Origin: Salvator merianae | Taxonomy: Eukaryota; Chordata; Lepidosauria; Squamata; Teiidae | Reading direction: 5' to 3' | Length of the DNA stretch: 64,000 nt | Assembly: GCA_003586115.2 (NCBI GenBank) | Contig: QVOM02000070.1 | Coordinates: 826,189-890,188, forward strand | In this document: positions 36,001 to 48,000 of the stretch, piece by piece | Numbering within the stretch: position 1 is the first letter of the stretch | Layout: each line of letters opens with the position of its first letter | Program-made: the position numbers and the translations under genes | Notes under the pieces: model-generated | What the model saw: the letters and a program-made list of their open reading frames with translations, nothing else | Databases searched by the model: none | What the model was told of the DNA's origin: nothing

Positions 36001-39000
36001 CCTTTTGCAGAGAGAGCCGCTGCGCGCATGTTTCCAGCACACTCAATACACATATACACTCCTACTACTGATTCCTATGCTGAAAGAGGGAAGTTCAGAA
36101 AGAGCACAATGTTTAACCAGTCCAGCCAAGAGGTCTCCTCCTCCCAGACAATCAATTATTTATTATGGACATAAACCAAAATATTTTAAAAACAACAGTT
36201 ATAGGTAAAATCAATAAATAATAACAAAGATGCAGGCTAAAATTAGAGGTTAAAACTGGAGCGGATTTCCAGGGCCCTCCCAGACCCTTTTCCTAAAGTG
36301 CTGAGACCATGCAAACTTTAAAGCCCACCCTCAATGCACACTCATCCTGCCAAACCATCTCCAAAATGGCACCTGGGTTCCAAGAACTGGGTTTCCTTTC
36401 CTTCCCCTGTTCTAAAATTGGATCTGTGGCAACAATAATTCACACATCCTGGGTCAACCAGAATCAAAGCTCCCAGAGCCAACTTTAATTGGCCTCGGGC
36501 TACTTTCTTCAAACTTGAAAGAGACACCAAAAATCAGTTGCGAGTTTCTCCAGCTGGTCCTGCTGAGACTTAAACAACAAAAGCTTTGACAAATCACCTG
36601 CCCTGGTTGGGGCTGACGGAAGCAGTAGTTACAGTTCAGACATTCCTCGTTGTGCGGTAAGGTTACGTTCCTAGAAAGCCTAATTCAGAAATATTAAATC
36701 ATTGTGCCGATGGAAAAATAGGGGTTGGGGAGTCACATCTGCAATCTCTATTGACAAGTGGATGCAGCTGATTTCCTGTGGTCTCAAAAATCTCTCAGCA
36801 GTGCCAAAATCAACAAGGCCAACACTCTCAAGTGACCAAAGTAAACAGCACCACAGCTCAAAACCTCATGTAAATTGGAATTCAGAATTGCAATCCCAGA
36901 AGTGTCAAAGTTGGCACTGAAGGAAATCAGAACTATAAAAGGCATCGGAACTTTGAATTGACCACAGTCAGCAGCTTCAACTCCCCTCCATCTGAAAAAA
37001 TGTGAGGAAGCACCAACTTGGGCATATAAAAGTCACAAATACCAAAACCCTATACAGTTCTGCAGTTGCAAATACACTAAACTCACATATATTAAAAAAC
37101 ATGAATAATCTGAGGTGACATTATGTACGGAAAGGGAGGCCTGTTCACACTTTCCACCTTAGAATAGGATAACTAGCCTGTTCTAAGGTAGAAAAGATCT
37201 TACAGTGCAGACACTGTCCACACTGTGAGGTCTTAGAACAGAAGACCAAGAGGATATTGCTTGTGTTCCTCACCGTGACAGCAGCTGGGAAGCATCCAGC
37301 CGCTGCCATGGCAACCAGCACTGCCATGGATCACGCAGCTGCACCACACCACCTAATCACACAGGCACAGCGGCACCACACCACACTGCTTTTGCATTCG
37401 CACCCAGGAGCTGCTCCCAGTACAGCACAATTTTGCGCTCCACAGATAGGAGTAATCAGGAGCAGTCAGAGTCTGCTCCCAATCGTGCATGCTCTGCACA
37501 GTGTGGAGGCACTTGACTAGTGAGCGTCCCTGACACTCACTAGTTTTAAGTGTGAAATGGCCCTTTTCCCATCACCCATCCTCCACTTATCATTACGCAT
37601 ATCCTACCAGCCCCCATCACAACTTCCAAATCTGACACTATGTTATATACACATTCACAGAAAATTAGGTCCTTTCTTCATTTACTTGCAAGCAATCCGT
37701 ATCAGTGGGTCAGAGAGCCCAGAAAAATGGTGCCAAGCAGGATACATTGGTCCAGAGCCCAAGTGCTGTCTGCACATGGAATTCTGGTGCGTGGGCCATT
37801 CACATTTTTGCACCACAATCTGCTGCAGATGGAGCTGTCTAGTCATTCCTCTGGGTCAGTTCAAACAAATTTGTTTTAGCTTCAGACTGTGCCCTACTAT
37901 TATTTACATGCTGTCAGAGTCAGATATCACAAAGCACACAGCACAGAAACACCTAACTTGGGTCCACATGTGGTCCATTTCAAATTTAAATGCTTTCAGC
38001 TTGCAGGAAGCTACCAGACAGATAACTGCACAGGGAGAGTCTTCATTCTGTCAAAAGCACAAAAGGAGAATGCAGCGCTCTTCCCCTTCTGTGAACTCAG
38101 CCTTCTTCCAAAACACGCATCGAAGAGCCACTACTTTTACGTTCTGCTTGTCCTTGGCTTTCGATTAACATTCCCAGAGCTGGGAGCGCATGGAAGCCTA
38201 TGGCTCTTTGCCACCTGTACCCTCTGACTCAGCTTCTTCCTCTTATACTGGCGGTATTGTCTGGCCCTGTCAAAGCACACAGGTAGGGGCTCTGAAAGGA
38301 AACAACATATCGGCTTCTGACAGATGACCACAAGTTCCACTGAGTTAACTCTTTGCCGATTTGGGGTTGCAAAATGGTGCCGTCTGCACAACAGCCAATA
38401 CTGAACATCAGTAAATGGCACTCAGTAATGCCAGAACAGCAGAAGATATACAGGTTAGAGTGACAGGCTAGAGCCTAGGGCTGTTTCTGTAATGGGCCTA
38501 TAGATAAGCCCAGCAGCCTCACTGGAAAGTCTCATCTGCATTGTGAAATGGTCTACAGGGAAGTCACCTCTTCTCTGCAAGGGATAAGACATTGGATTGG
38601 GCTTCATCCACAAGGGATAAGGTGTTGGATGGGGCTATGGCACAAAAACGATCTATAAGGAGGCCACACCTCCTGATAGAACACTTCATCCGCAAAGGAT
38701 AAGGGGTTGAACTGGGCTACATCTGCAAAGAATAAGGCATTGGACTGGGCTATGGTGCACAAATGGTCTACGGAGAAGCCACACCTCCTGGTAGAACATT
38801 TCATCCACACGCGATAAGGCGCTGGACCAGGCTATGGTGCAACTATGGAGACACAGCCTGTGTCAACAGTGGACATCTTGTCAACGGCCCAAGAACCATT
38901 CCATGGTGGTATACCATTCAGCCACTCATGTGCAGACAACACATGAGTGGCTGATCCAGTTTTACCAGGGCCAAGTTGCCCAGTGCCATTTTGCGAGGCA

Positions 39001-42000
39001 GCTAGATGCACCTAAAAGAATCCTTACTGGCAACTTCAAAAACTGGGAACTTTCATTCCCAGTCTTCAAAGTTGGGCTGGGATAGGTCATCCACAATGAC
39101 TGCTAGTTACCCAGCTGATCCAGGGCTGGATCAGGTGACCAAGCCCAGGATCAGTCCAGCATAGCGTGGGATAATGTGCATCATGCAGAAACAGTGCACA
39201 GTGATGCAGTGCACCATGCAGAAACAGTGCGGGGTGGTGCAGTGCGCCATGCGGAAACAGCGCGGAGTGGCGCGGTGCGCCATGCAGAAACAGCATGGTG
39301 TGATGTGTGTCATGCAGAGCAGAAACAGTTCCTGGGAATTTTTGTTTGGGGCTTATCACATTCAAATCCCCACCCTGCCATGTAAGTGGGCTGGCTGACC
39401 TTGGGCCTGCCACAGCCTTTCAGACTTACTATCCTCACAGGGTTGCTGCGCGGAGAAAACGTAGAAGTGGAGAATGGTGTGCCCCCACTTGGGCTCTTTA
39501 GATGAAAGGCGGGATGCACATGTCATGAAGATAAGTTTAAAAAAAATAAACCCATGAGTCTTCTAATCTAATTTAAACAATAGCTGCCAAGATGGATTGC
39601 TTTAGAAGGAGATTAGACAAATACACACAAAAAAAGCTTATCATTTGCTACTGTCCATAACGGCTATATAATTATAGGGCTATATTACACTTCCAGGATC
39701 ACAGGCTTGCCTATATCTGCGACTGGAGAACCACAGGGAGGAAGACAGTGCATTCTTTACTGCTGTTCAGCCATTAAGGACCCATCCAGACAGGACCTAA
39801 AATGTGGATTGTCCTGGGGCTGTGTTGGGATCGCCAGATGTCTCTGTGGCAATCCCAACATAGCCCTGGAAAATAGGGGTGATATCGCACAGTATGGCTA
39901 TTCTGGGGAAATCTTCTCTCAACCTGGACTTCCCCAAAACAGCAATGCGTCTCACCTGTCTGGATGGTTGCTTTCAGGTGGACCTGGAAGAAAATGGCCG
40001 CCGTGCACACACAGGGACCCGTGATTGCACATCTCTGGGTACTTTGAGCAACTGAAACATCCGGAAGCCACCTCACCATCGTGGGAGCAAGCGTCCAGAC
40101 GGGCAGGTGCCCTCGTTTGCCCTGTGATGTCATCCTACAGCAATTTTCCTGGATGCTGATTAAAAATAAGTATCTACTTCCCCAGAATTAACTTCCTGTT
40201 AATAAAAGCAAATAGATTAGAGCTGGGATGTTTTTATGGGAACAGGACTGCATTCCAGCAATGGATTGGACAGAGGAAGAGCTACCGATTATCACACACG
40301 TAATAAGTGGCTGTGTCCTAAGTTGTAATCCAGTTTCAGTCTACTTTCAGAGGGAGAGAACCTATCAGCGAAGTGACTAATCATTTTCTTTCCACATCAT
40401 CTAACCCTGAGGTCGCTTTTCTGAGCTAGACAATGCCAAAAGAAAACAGCTTCTTACTCTCAAGTGTTCGTTCACTCAGAAAGTGCACTGAAGCTGGATT
40501 AAAATTCAGCCACAGAGAGCAAAGGAGGGAGACTATTCACATATCATCTTCCATTTTAAAATATTTGTTTAAAATATTTTTCCCACATCTTAAATCTGTC
40601 CTCAGAAAGCAAAAAGCAAATTAAACCCAGAAATTTCAAGCACAAGAATGCAATGACGTCTATATCCTGCTGAAGGACAGGATGTGCTTCGCAGGCAACT
40701 GCAAAATGGACAGACCCTGGCAGAAAGTGTACAAGGTCCTTCTATAGCTCAGCAACTGCCTGGAAAGCAGAGGGACACAGGTTTGATTCCCAGCTTCTTC
40801 TCAGAAGAAAGTTTATGGCAAGCAATTTCCATACCCTTGCCAAGCTATCCCTTGCTTCCAAAGATGGTCAACGTTTTCATAGAATCCTAGAATCATAGAG
40901 TTGGAAGGGACCTCCAGGGTCATCGAGTCCAACCCCCTGCTCAATGCAGGATTCACTAAAGCATCCCAGACAGATATCTGTCCAGCCTTTCCTTGAAGAT
41001 CTCCAGTGAAGGAGAGCCCACCACCTCCTGTGGCAACCTGTTCCAGTGACTGATTGCCCTTACGGTCAGGAAGTTTTTCCTAATATCTAGCCTGTATCTA
41101 CTCCCTTGAAGTTTCATCCCATTCTTTCTAGTCCTTCCTTCTTGCGCAACTGAGAATAGGGCCAATCCTTCTGCACTGTGACAGCCCTTCACAGATACTT
41201 GAAAACAGCTATCATGTCTCCTCTCAGTCTTCTCTTCTGCAGGCTAAACATTCCTAGGTCCTTTAACCGTTCCTCGTAGGACATGGTTTGCAGACCACTC
41301 ACCATTTTGGTCACCCTTCTCTGAACTTGTTCCAGTTTGTCAATGTCTTTTTTAAACTGGGGTGCCCAGAACTGGACACAATACTCCAGATGAGGTCTGA
41401 CCAAGGAAGAGTAAAGTGGGACAATTACTTCTCCTGATCTAGACTCTATACTCCTCCTGATACAGCCCAGGATGGTATTTGCCTTTTTTGCAGCTGCATC
41501 ACACTGTTGACTCATGTTTAATCTATGATCTACTAGTACACCCAGATCCTTTTCACATGTGCTGCTGCTCAGCGAGATTCCCCCCATTCTGTATTGGATA
41601 TTGTCATTTTTCTTACCCAGATGTAAAACTTTGCATTTCTCCCTGTTAAATGTCATTCTGTTAGTTTCAGCCCACTGTTCAAGCTTGTCCAAATCCTTTT
41701 GAATCCTCTCCTTCTCCTCCTTGGTGTTAGCAACCCCTCCTAGCTTTGTGTCGTCTGCAAATTTGATCAGCGTCCCCTCGACACCTTCATCCAGATCGTT
41801 TATAAAAATGTTGAACAGCAATGGGCCCAAGACAGAGCCTTGCGGTACCCCACTCGAGACAGTCTTCCAATCGGATGTGAAGCCATTTATGACCACTCTT
41901 TGAGTACGATCACTAAGCCAGTTATGAATCCACCTAACAGTTGTCCTGTCAATCCCATATTTGATCATTTTTTCAATAAGTATAGTATGAGACACCTTGT

Positions 42001-45000
42001 CAAATCTTGCCTGGGTCAGCCTTCTTTCCTTTTTTAAAGATAGGTACAACATTTGCCCTTCTCCAATCTTCTGGGATTTCTCCTGTTATCCATGAGTTCT
42101 CAAATATCACGGAGAGTGGTTCAGCAATTATATCAGCTAATTCCTTCAGCACCCTAGGATGTAATTCATCTGGGCCTGGAGACTTGAATACATTTAAGTT
42201 TGCTAAGTGTTCCCTCACCTTCTTCTTGTCCATACAGAGCCTTGATTCTCTTATTCCCTCAACAGCACAGTGAAGGCCAACTGATGTTTCATTTCCTTTC
42301 TGAGAGAAAACAGATGCAAAATAGGAGTTCAGAAGTTCTGCCTTCTGAATGTCGTTTTTGACCAAATCACCCTTCTCATTTTGTAAAGGTCCTATAGCTT
42401 CTTTGACTTTTCTTTTGCTTCTGACATACCCCCAAAAGCCTTTTTTATTGTTTTTGGCCTCTCTTGCAATCCTCAATTCATTTTTAGCTTTAGCCTTTCT
42501 GACACTTATCCTGCAGTTCCTGCAGATTGCATTATATTCTTCTTTTGATATGTCCCCCTCTTTCCATTTTTTAAACATTTCTTTTTTTCTTTTTAGCAAG
42601 TTATTAAGTTCAGGGTTCATCCACCCTGGTCTCTTTAGATGCTTGCCATTCTTTTTTCTTTTAGGAATTTTTAAAGACTGTGCCTCTAGAATCTTTCTCA
42701 AAATTTCCCATCCTTCCTGGACATTTCTGTCCTTTAAGACATCCAGCCAATGGATCCTTCCTACCCTCCTTCTGAGTCCATCAAAATCTGCTCCTCTGAA
42801 ATCTAACCTTGAAGTCTGAGTCCTCTCAGATCTTCCTCCTTTTGTTATCCAAAACTCAATGATAGCATGGTCACTGCCACCCAGGGTCCCAGTCACCCTT
42901 ACTTCCTCAACCATTTCCTCCCTGTTGGTAAGGATTAGGTCCAAGATAGCAGACCCCCTTGTTTTGTCCTCCATCCTTTGGAAAATGAAGTTATCTGCCA
43001 GAGAGGATAAGAACTTATTGGACCCATGACTTTTGCCAGAGAGAGATTCCCAACAAATGTCCGGATAGTTAAAATCTCCCATAATCACTAGGTCGTGTTT
43101 CCCCAAGAGCTTGGCCATCTGATATATAAATAGTTCATCCATATATTCTGTTTGTCCAGGGGGTCTATAATAAACTCCTACAACAGTATCCTTTATGTTG
43201 CTCTCTCCTTGTATTTTCACACAAACGGTTTCTACAGGGCTTCCGTTATCTGAAAGATTAATCTCTGTGGTGGTATATATTTTCCTTACATACAATGCAA
43301 CACCTCCTCCCCTTTTATTAAGCCTGGTTTTTTTAAAATAAGTTATATCCTTCTAGCTCTGTGTTCCAATCATGTGTATTATCCCACCAAGTTTCAGTTA
43401 TGCCTATGATATATTTATTTTCCTGTGCTAGGATTTCCAGTTCTCCTTGTTTGTTTCCCATGCTTTGCGCATTGGTATAGAAACATTTTAGTTTGCAATA
43501 AATATCTCTTTCAAGCTTGACTCCTTTAGTTTCCTTCCAAATTGTTTGTCTTTGTTCTTTCCTTTCATTTCTGGTAGCAAGTTCCTTATCTGTATTTATT
43601 AGCTGCTTATCTTTCTCTGGACTTTTACTTCCCTTCCCCTTTCGCCCTAGTTTAAAGCTCTCCTGATGAGCGCAGCCAGTCTCCTGCCAAATATGTGCTT
43701 TCCTGTCTTTGTAAGATGGAGCCCATCTCTTGCAAGGAGTCCATCATATAAGTAGTTTAGTCCATGGTCTAGAAATCCAAATCCTTGCTGGTAGCACCAT
43801 CGACGTAGCCAGTTGTTTACCTGTAGAATCCTGCTCCATCTTCCTGTTCCACGGCCATTCACTGGTAGGATAGAAGAGAAGACAACTTGCGCTCCCAGTT
43901 CCTTCACTTTCCTGCCCAGGTCTTCAAAGTCTCTGCAGATAGCTTCAAAGGTCCTTCCTGCAGTGTCATTTGTTCCTACATGTATTAGTAGGAACGGGTT
44001 TTTCTTTCCTCTCATCTGCTGAAGACACTTTCATCCTGATTCTTGATCTGTCTGCACAGAGCAAACTGCAATTGTCCACTTTACACCTTTTCAAACATCT
44101 AAAATGTCCTTTTCAGCTGTTCCACCCAAAGCCAGCCTAGAGGCTGCTACTTTTGTCCAATCAGTTGTAAGGAAATGAGAAACTCAATCCACTCCTGTTG
44201 TTGCTTTTTCTTCTTTTGTCAGGAATATTATATGCTATTATCTTTAATCATATTCAGCTCCCCTTGCAAGAGGAGAAACAGGAGAGAAATTTGAGAAATG
44301 AATGCTATTTTAAATAAAATAAAATAAACAGTGTCAGCGGCAGCCGCCGGCTTTAAGGGTGGGTGTTTGTGCCCCGCAGAAAGTACGCCCTGGCTGTTCG
44401 CGGGGTCTCTGGGCCTCCATACTGTCACAGCAGGTCGGTACTGCTGCGACAGTATGGAGGCCCAGAGGCCCTGTGAACAGCCATGGCACGCTTTCTGCGG
44501 GGCGCGAACACCCGCCCTTAAAGCCAGCAGCCGCTGCTGAACCGTGTTCTTATGCTGGAGGCTGCAGTTAAAGTATATAGATCCTAGGGCCAAGAGGGCT
44601 GAAGGCTAATCAATCTCTGGGCCCCAAGGAAAAATATTTTCTTCCTCCTGTCCTTGACATCTGTCACTCAGCCTGTTCTTAAAATCTTCCAAAAAAAAGT
44701 TCAAACCTCACTAGAAGCCTCTCCAAAGCATTCCAACTTCTTTATGGCCTCTTCTCTGTGTCTATAAAGTGGGATGTCCATTTTGATGCACTTTATATTG
44801 ATTTTATATATATACTTTATGCAGATTTTATTATATATTAAAATCTAATAAAATCTACATAAAGTGTATATTAAAATCAATATAAAGTGCATCAAAAAAT
44901 CAATATAAAGTGTGTGTGTGTATACAGGATGCTTCAAAAAGATGGACCTGATTTGAAATTGTTATATGTCTGCAACCATGAACTGCCCACAAGTGAGACT

Positions 45001-48000
45001 CTTACCACTTGAAAGGGCGGGGCGTAGAGTTTCAAATCTGAATGACCTCCAAACCAGAATCGTGGCAGCGGTGACTTCAGCGGAAGAAAACACTTTGAGA
45101 GGCATTTGGGATGAACTGAACTACCGCCTCGATGTTGTCCGTACTGCAGGTAGAGGGCACATCGAGTATTTATAAAATGGTTAGTAAAACTTGATCACTC
45201 ATTAAATCATTTGTAACTTCTTGTGTAATTGTAACATGTTGCCATCGAGAAATAGACTACTTTGAAATTGGGTCTATCTTTTTGAAACACCCTGTTTCAA
45301 AAAGATGTCTGTGTGTGTGTGTGTGTGTACATGTATAATAAAATCTACATAAAATCTACATGAAGGACAACAAACTGATGAGGAAAGACATCAAAGACGT
45401 TCCAGAGACAGCGAGCACGCAGTAAATGGTTGTTTGCAAAAAGAGAAGGCGGTTGATTGGGAAAGCTGCAGTTGCGGCAGGAAGGGCGGAGGAGACACTT
45501 CATTCTGGTCCATCCTGTCCAGCTATGTTCTGTGTGGTCACAGCAGCCCTTTCAATTAAATGCTAATGAACTTCCTTCAGCTGCCCTTGGTGTGGCATTG
45601 AGCAACCTACTTTCCCTGCCTCCTCGCCAGTCTGCCCAGCACATGGGCTTTCAGTGTTTAGAGGCAGAAGAACTCAGGCCTCTAGCAGACGGAAGGAAAG
45701 CCACAGGAAAAGAAGGGATGACATCGAACAGGTCAACAAACACAGAACGACAGTTCGGCACCTCAGGGGAGAGTTCTGGGGATTCAGATCGGGACTGTGT
45801 ACAAAGGCAGAGACCACATTCAAGGCTAGAAACAGATGGAGAAAATGCTACCCAGATGCCAGAGGGGAAAGGGATGAGGCTTCCTGCAATCATATGTCAA
45901 AGCTTGGCTCTATGTAGTATTCACTGAAGCAGAAGGTCCCAGAACCTTCCACTTTCTTCCACTGGGGTGCTCAGCTTTGCAAAAAGCTCTCCTGCAGCAT
46001 CCCTGCTCAACATCAAGCCTGTCCCAACATGCCCAAAATTACTGCAACACAGGTTGTCACCTGGTGTATCAGGCCTTGGGAGTGACTGTAGCTCAGAGGT
46101 AGAGCAAACTGACTGGAAAGCAGAGGGTTGCAAGTTTGATCCCCAAGGTCTCCCTGGAAGCAGGCAACGGCAAACCACTTTGGTATCTCTGCCAAGAAAA
46201 CTGCATAGAGGTGCCGATGGAGTCTCAGAATGGCTGTAGCTCAGTTGTAGAGCAAACTGCCTAGAGACCAGAGAGTTGCCAGTTCAAACCCTAGCCTCTC
46301 CTTGGAAGTAGGCAATGGCAAACCACTTCTGTATCTCTGCCAAGATTACTGCACAGAGGTACCCATGCAGCCAGCCAGGAGTTGGCCATCACTCAATGGC
46401 ACCCAAAACCAACAAATCTTTGTTTTACCTCTTCACCCCCCTGAGACTTCAATGTAGAGCAGTATATAAATAAATAAGAACATGTCACCAGCTCAGAAGA
46501 GGCCTGGTTGTGTAAGTCAGGGTCAAGTATATGGTATCCTCCCAGTATTAATGAACTCCACAGAAGTATTATTAATGACTTTGTAATGACAAGTATTAAT
46601 GACTTTGATCAATTAACCAGGAATCATGAGAATATAATGGGTATCAGTATCTAAACAACCACATGTTCCTCATTTGCAGTCAGCACTGCACTAGGAGGTG
46701 GTGACATCAACGTCACGTGAAAAATCTATGCTTGTATGGCAGAGTAATTTAAACCGTTTTATAATTACACATAAAATTGACAGATTCTCTAACAGAATGT
46801 CCCAAAGACCCCATCCTTAATTTTGCACTGCTAAGCTCTGTAGCTTTCATCCTGACGTTCACACCCTTTCTCCATTCAAGATATTAATGAAGGAACAGCT
46901 TCCACAGACCCTGTATTCGTTCAGCATGCTCAGTGGGACTGATGGATGCTGCAACGCAACATCTGAAGGGCACCAGGTTGGAGAAGGGAGTTTAAGACTC
47001 TTAACTGGGAAGAAGAGTTTGCAAAAATCAAAGCTTTTCCCATGCTCCAGGTTAGCATCTTGATGAGACCAAGAACGGAACAAACTGCCAAGTTGCAGAG
47101 CAAGGGTGGGGAGCCAGTGGTCTTCCAAAATTTCCTCACCTCTATCTCTTCCTGATAGCTGAGGTCTTTATGGAGTGGCTGTTTCTAGGATGGAAATGGG
47201 CCAGGTGCTGCCTTGAAATCGTATGGTAGAACACGGCATAAAAATAATAAAAATAAATCAGCCCCAAGCTATTGTCTGGAACAGATGCAGCCCATGGGAA
47301 TTGAAGCATTAGCATTTGGAGGGCCTCACTTTCCTCATTCCATTGTTCTTTTAATTGCACTCACAATTTTCACTCATTAGAGAAATGTCCAGCTCCCATA
47401 ACGTAAAAACAGTTTTTGCGTCACACAGGGTGTACAGTGGGGCACGCCCAGTCAGCAATTCTAGTGCCCCCTGGCTGCCATGAAGGGAGCTACAGCCCCG
47501 TTCACCACTGTTACAGACAAGCACCTGCTGACTTCCCACTCATCCAATGGCGTTTTATCATTTTTAATTTTTTTAGAATTTATATTGTGTCCTTTACTCA
47601 AAGATCCCAGGGCGGGTCACAATAACAAAAATATAAAATATACCTAAAACATATTTTACATATAACCCTTCCTCCTGCCCTGGCAGGGTAACGCTCAGAG
47701 GAAGCGAAGCATCAAAGTCCTGGGTGAAGAGGTATGTTTTAACCTGGTGCCAAAATCCACAGTGCCTAGTGAACTTCCAGAGGGAGTCTGTTCCCAAGTC
47801 TGGGAGCCACCACAAAAAAGCCCTTCTTGCATGTCCCTGCTCTTTAACCTCTGAGAGAGGAGGAAGTGTAAGAAGCCCCTCTCCTTGAGATCTTAGTACT
47901 CAGGCAGCTCTATCTGGGAGAAGATGCTCTTTCAGATAACCAGGACCCCAGTCATCTGTGGGTGGAAGGCTGGTTTCCTGCTATGGGGCTGCCTGAACAT

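Larger units (their letters stand above)
40878..44030 (-). mobile_element. CR1 LINE, 3.1 kb, 5' truncated, inactive
   Basis: Non-LTR retrotransposon reading right to left. 44030-43647 is the C-terminal part of ORF1, 43500-41000 is ORF2 and 41000-40878 the 3' region. It ends with the CR1-type short repeat (ATTCTATGATTCT-like; CATAGAATC, CTAGAATCATAGAG on the plus strand near 40879-40900). The 5' end is lost within ORF1, the common outcome of incomplete reverse transcription. It is antisense to nothing; it shares the orientation of GRAMD1A, whose first intron it occupies. Confidence 0.93.

Noticed and set aside
37557..38168. 203-codon plus-strand open frame in intron 1
   Set aside because: No recognisable domain, low protein-like character, overlaps other open frames and unassigned intronic sequence.
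42349..42819. 156-codon plus-strand frame
   Set aside because: Antisense shadow of the CR1 ORF2.
45457..45927. 156-codon plus-strand frame
   Set aside because: No homology recognised, overlapping frames on both strands, no splice or promoter support.
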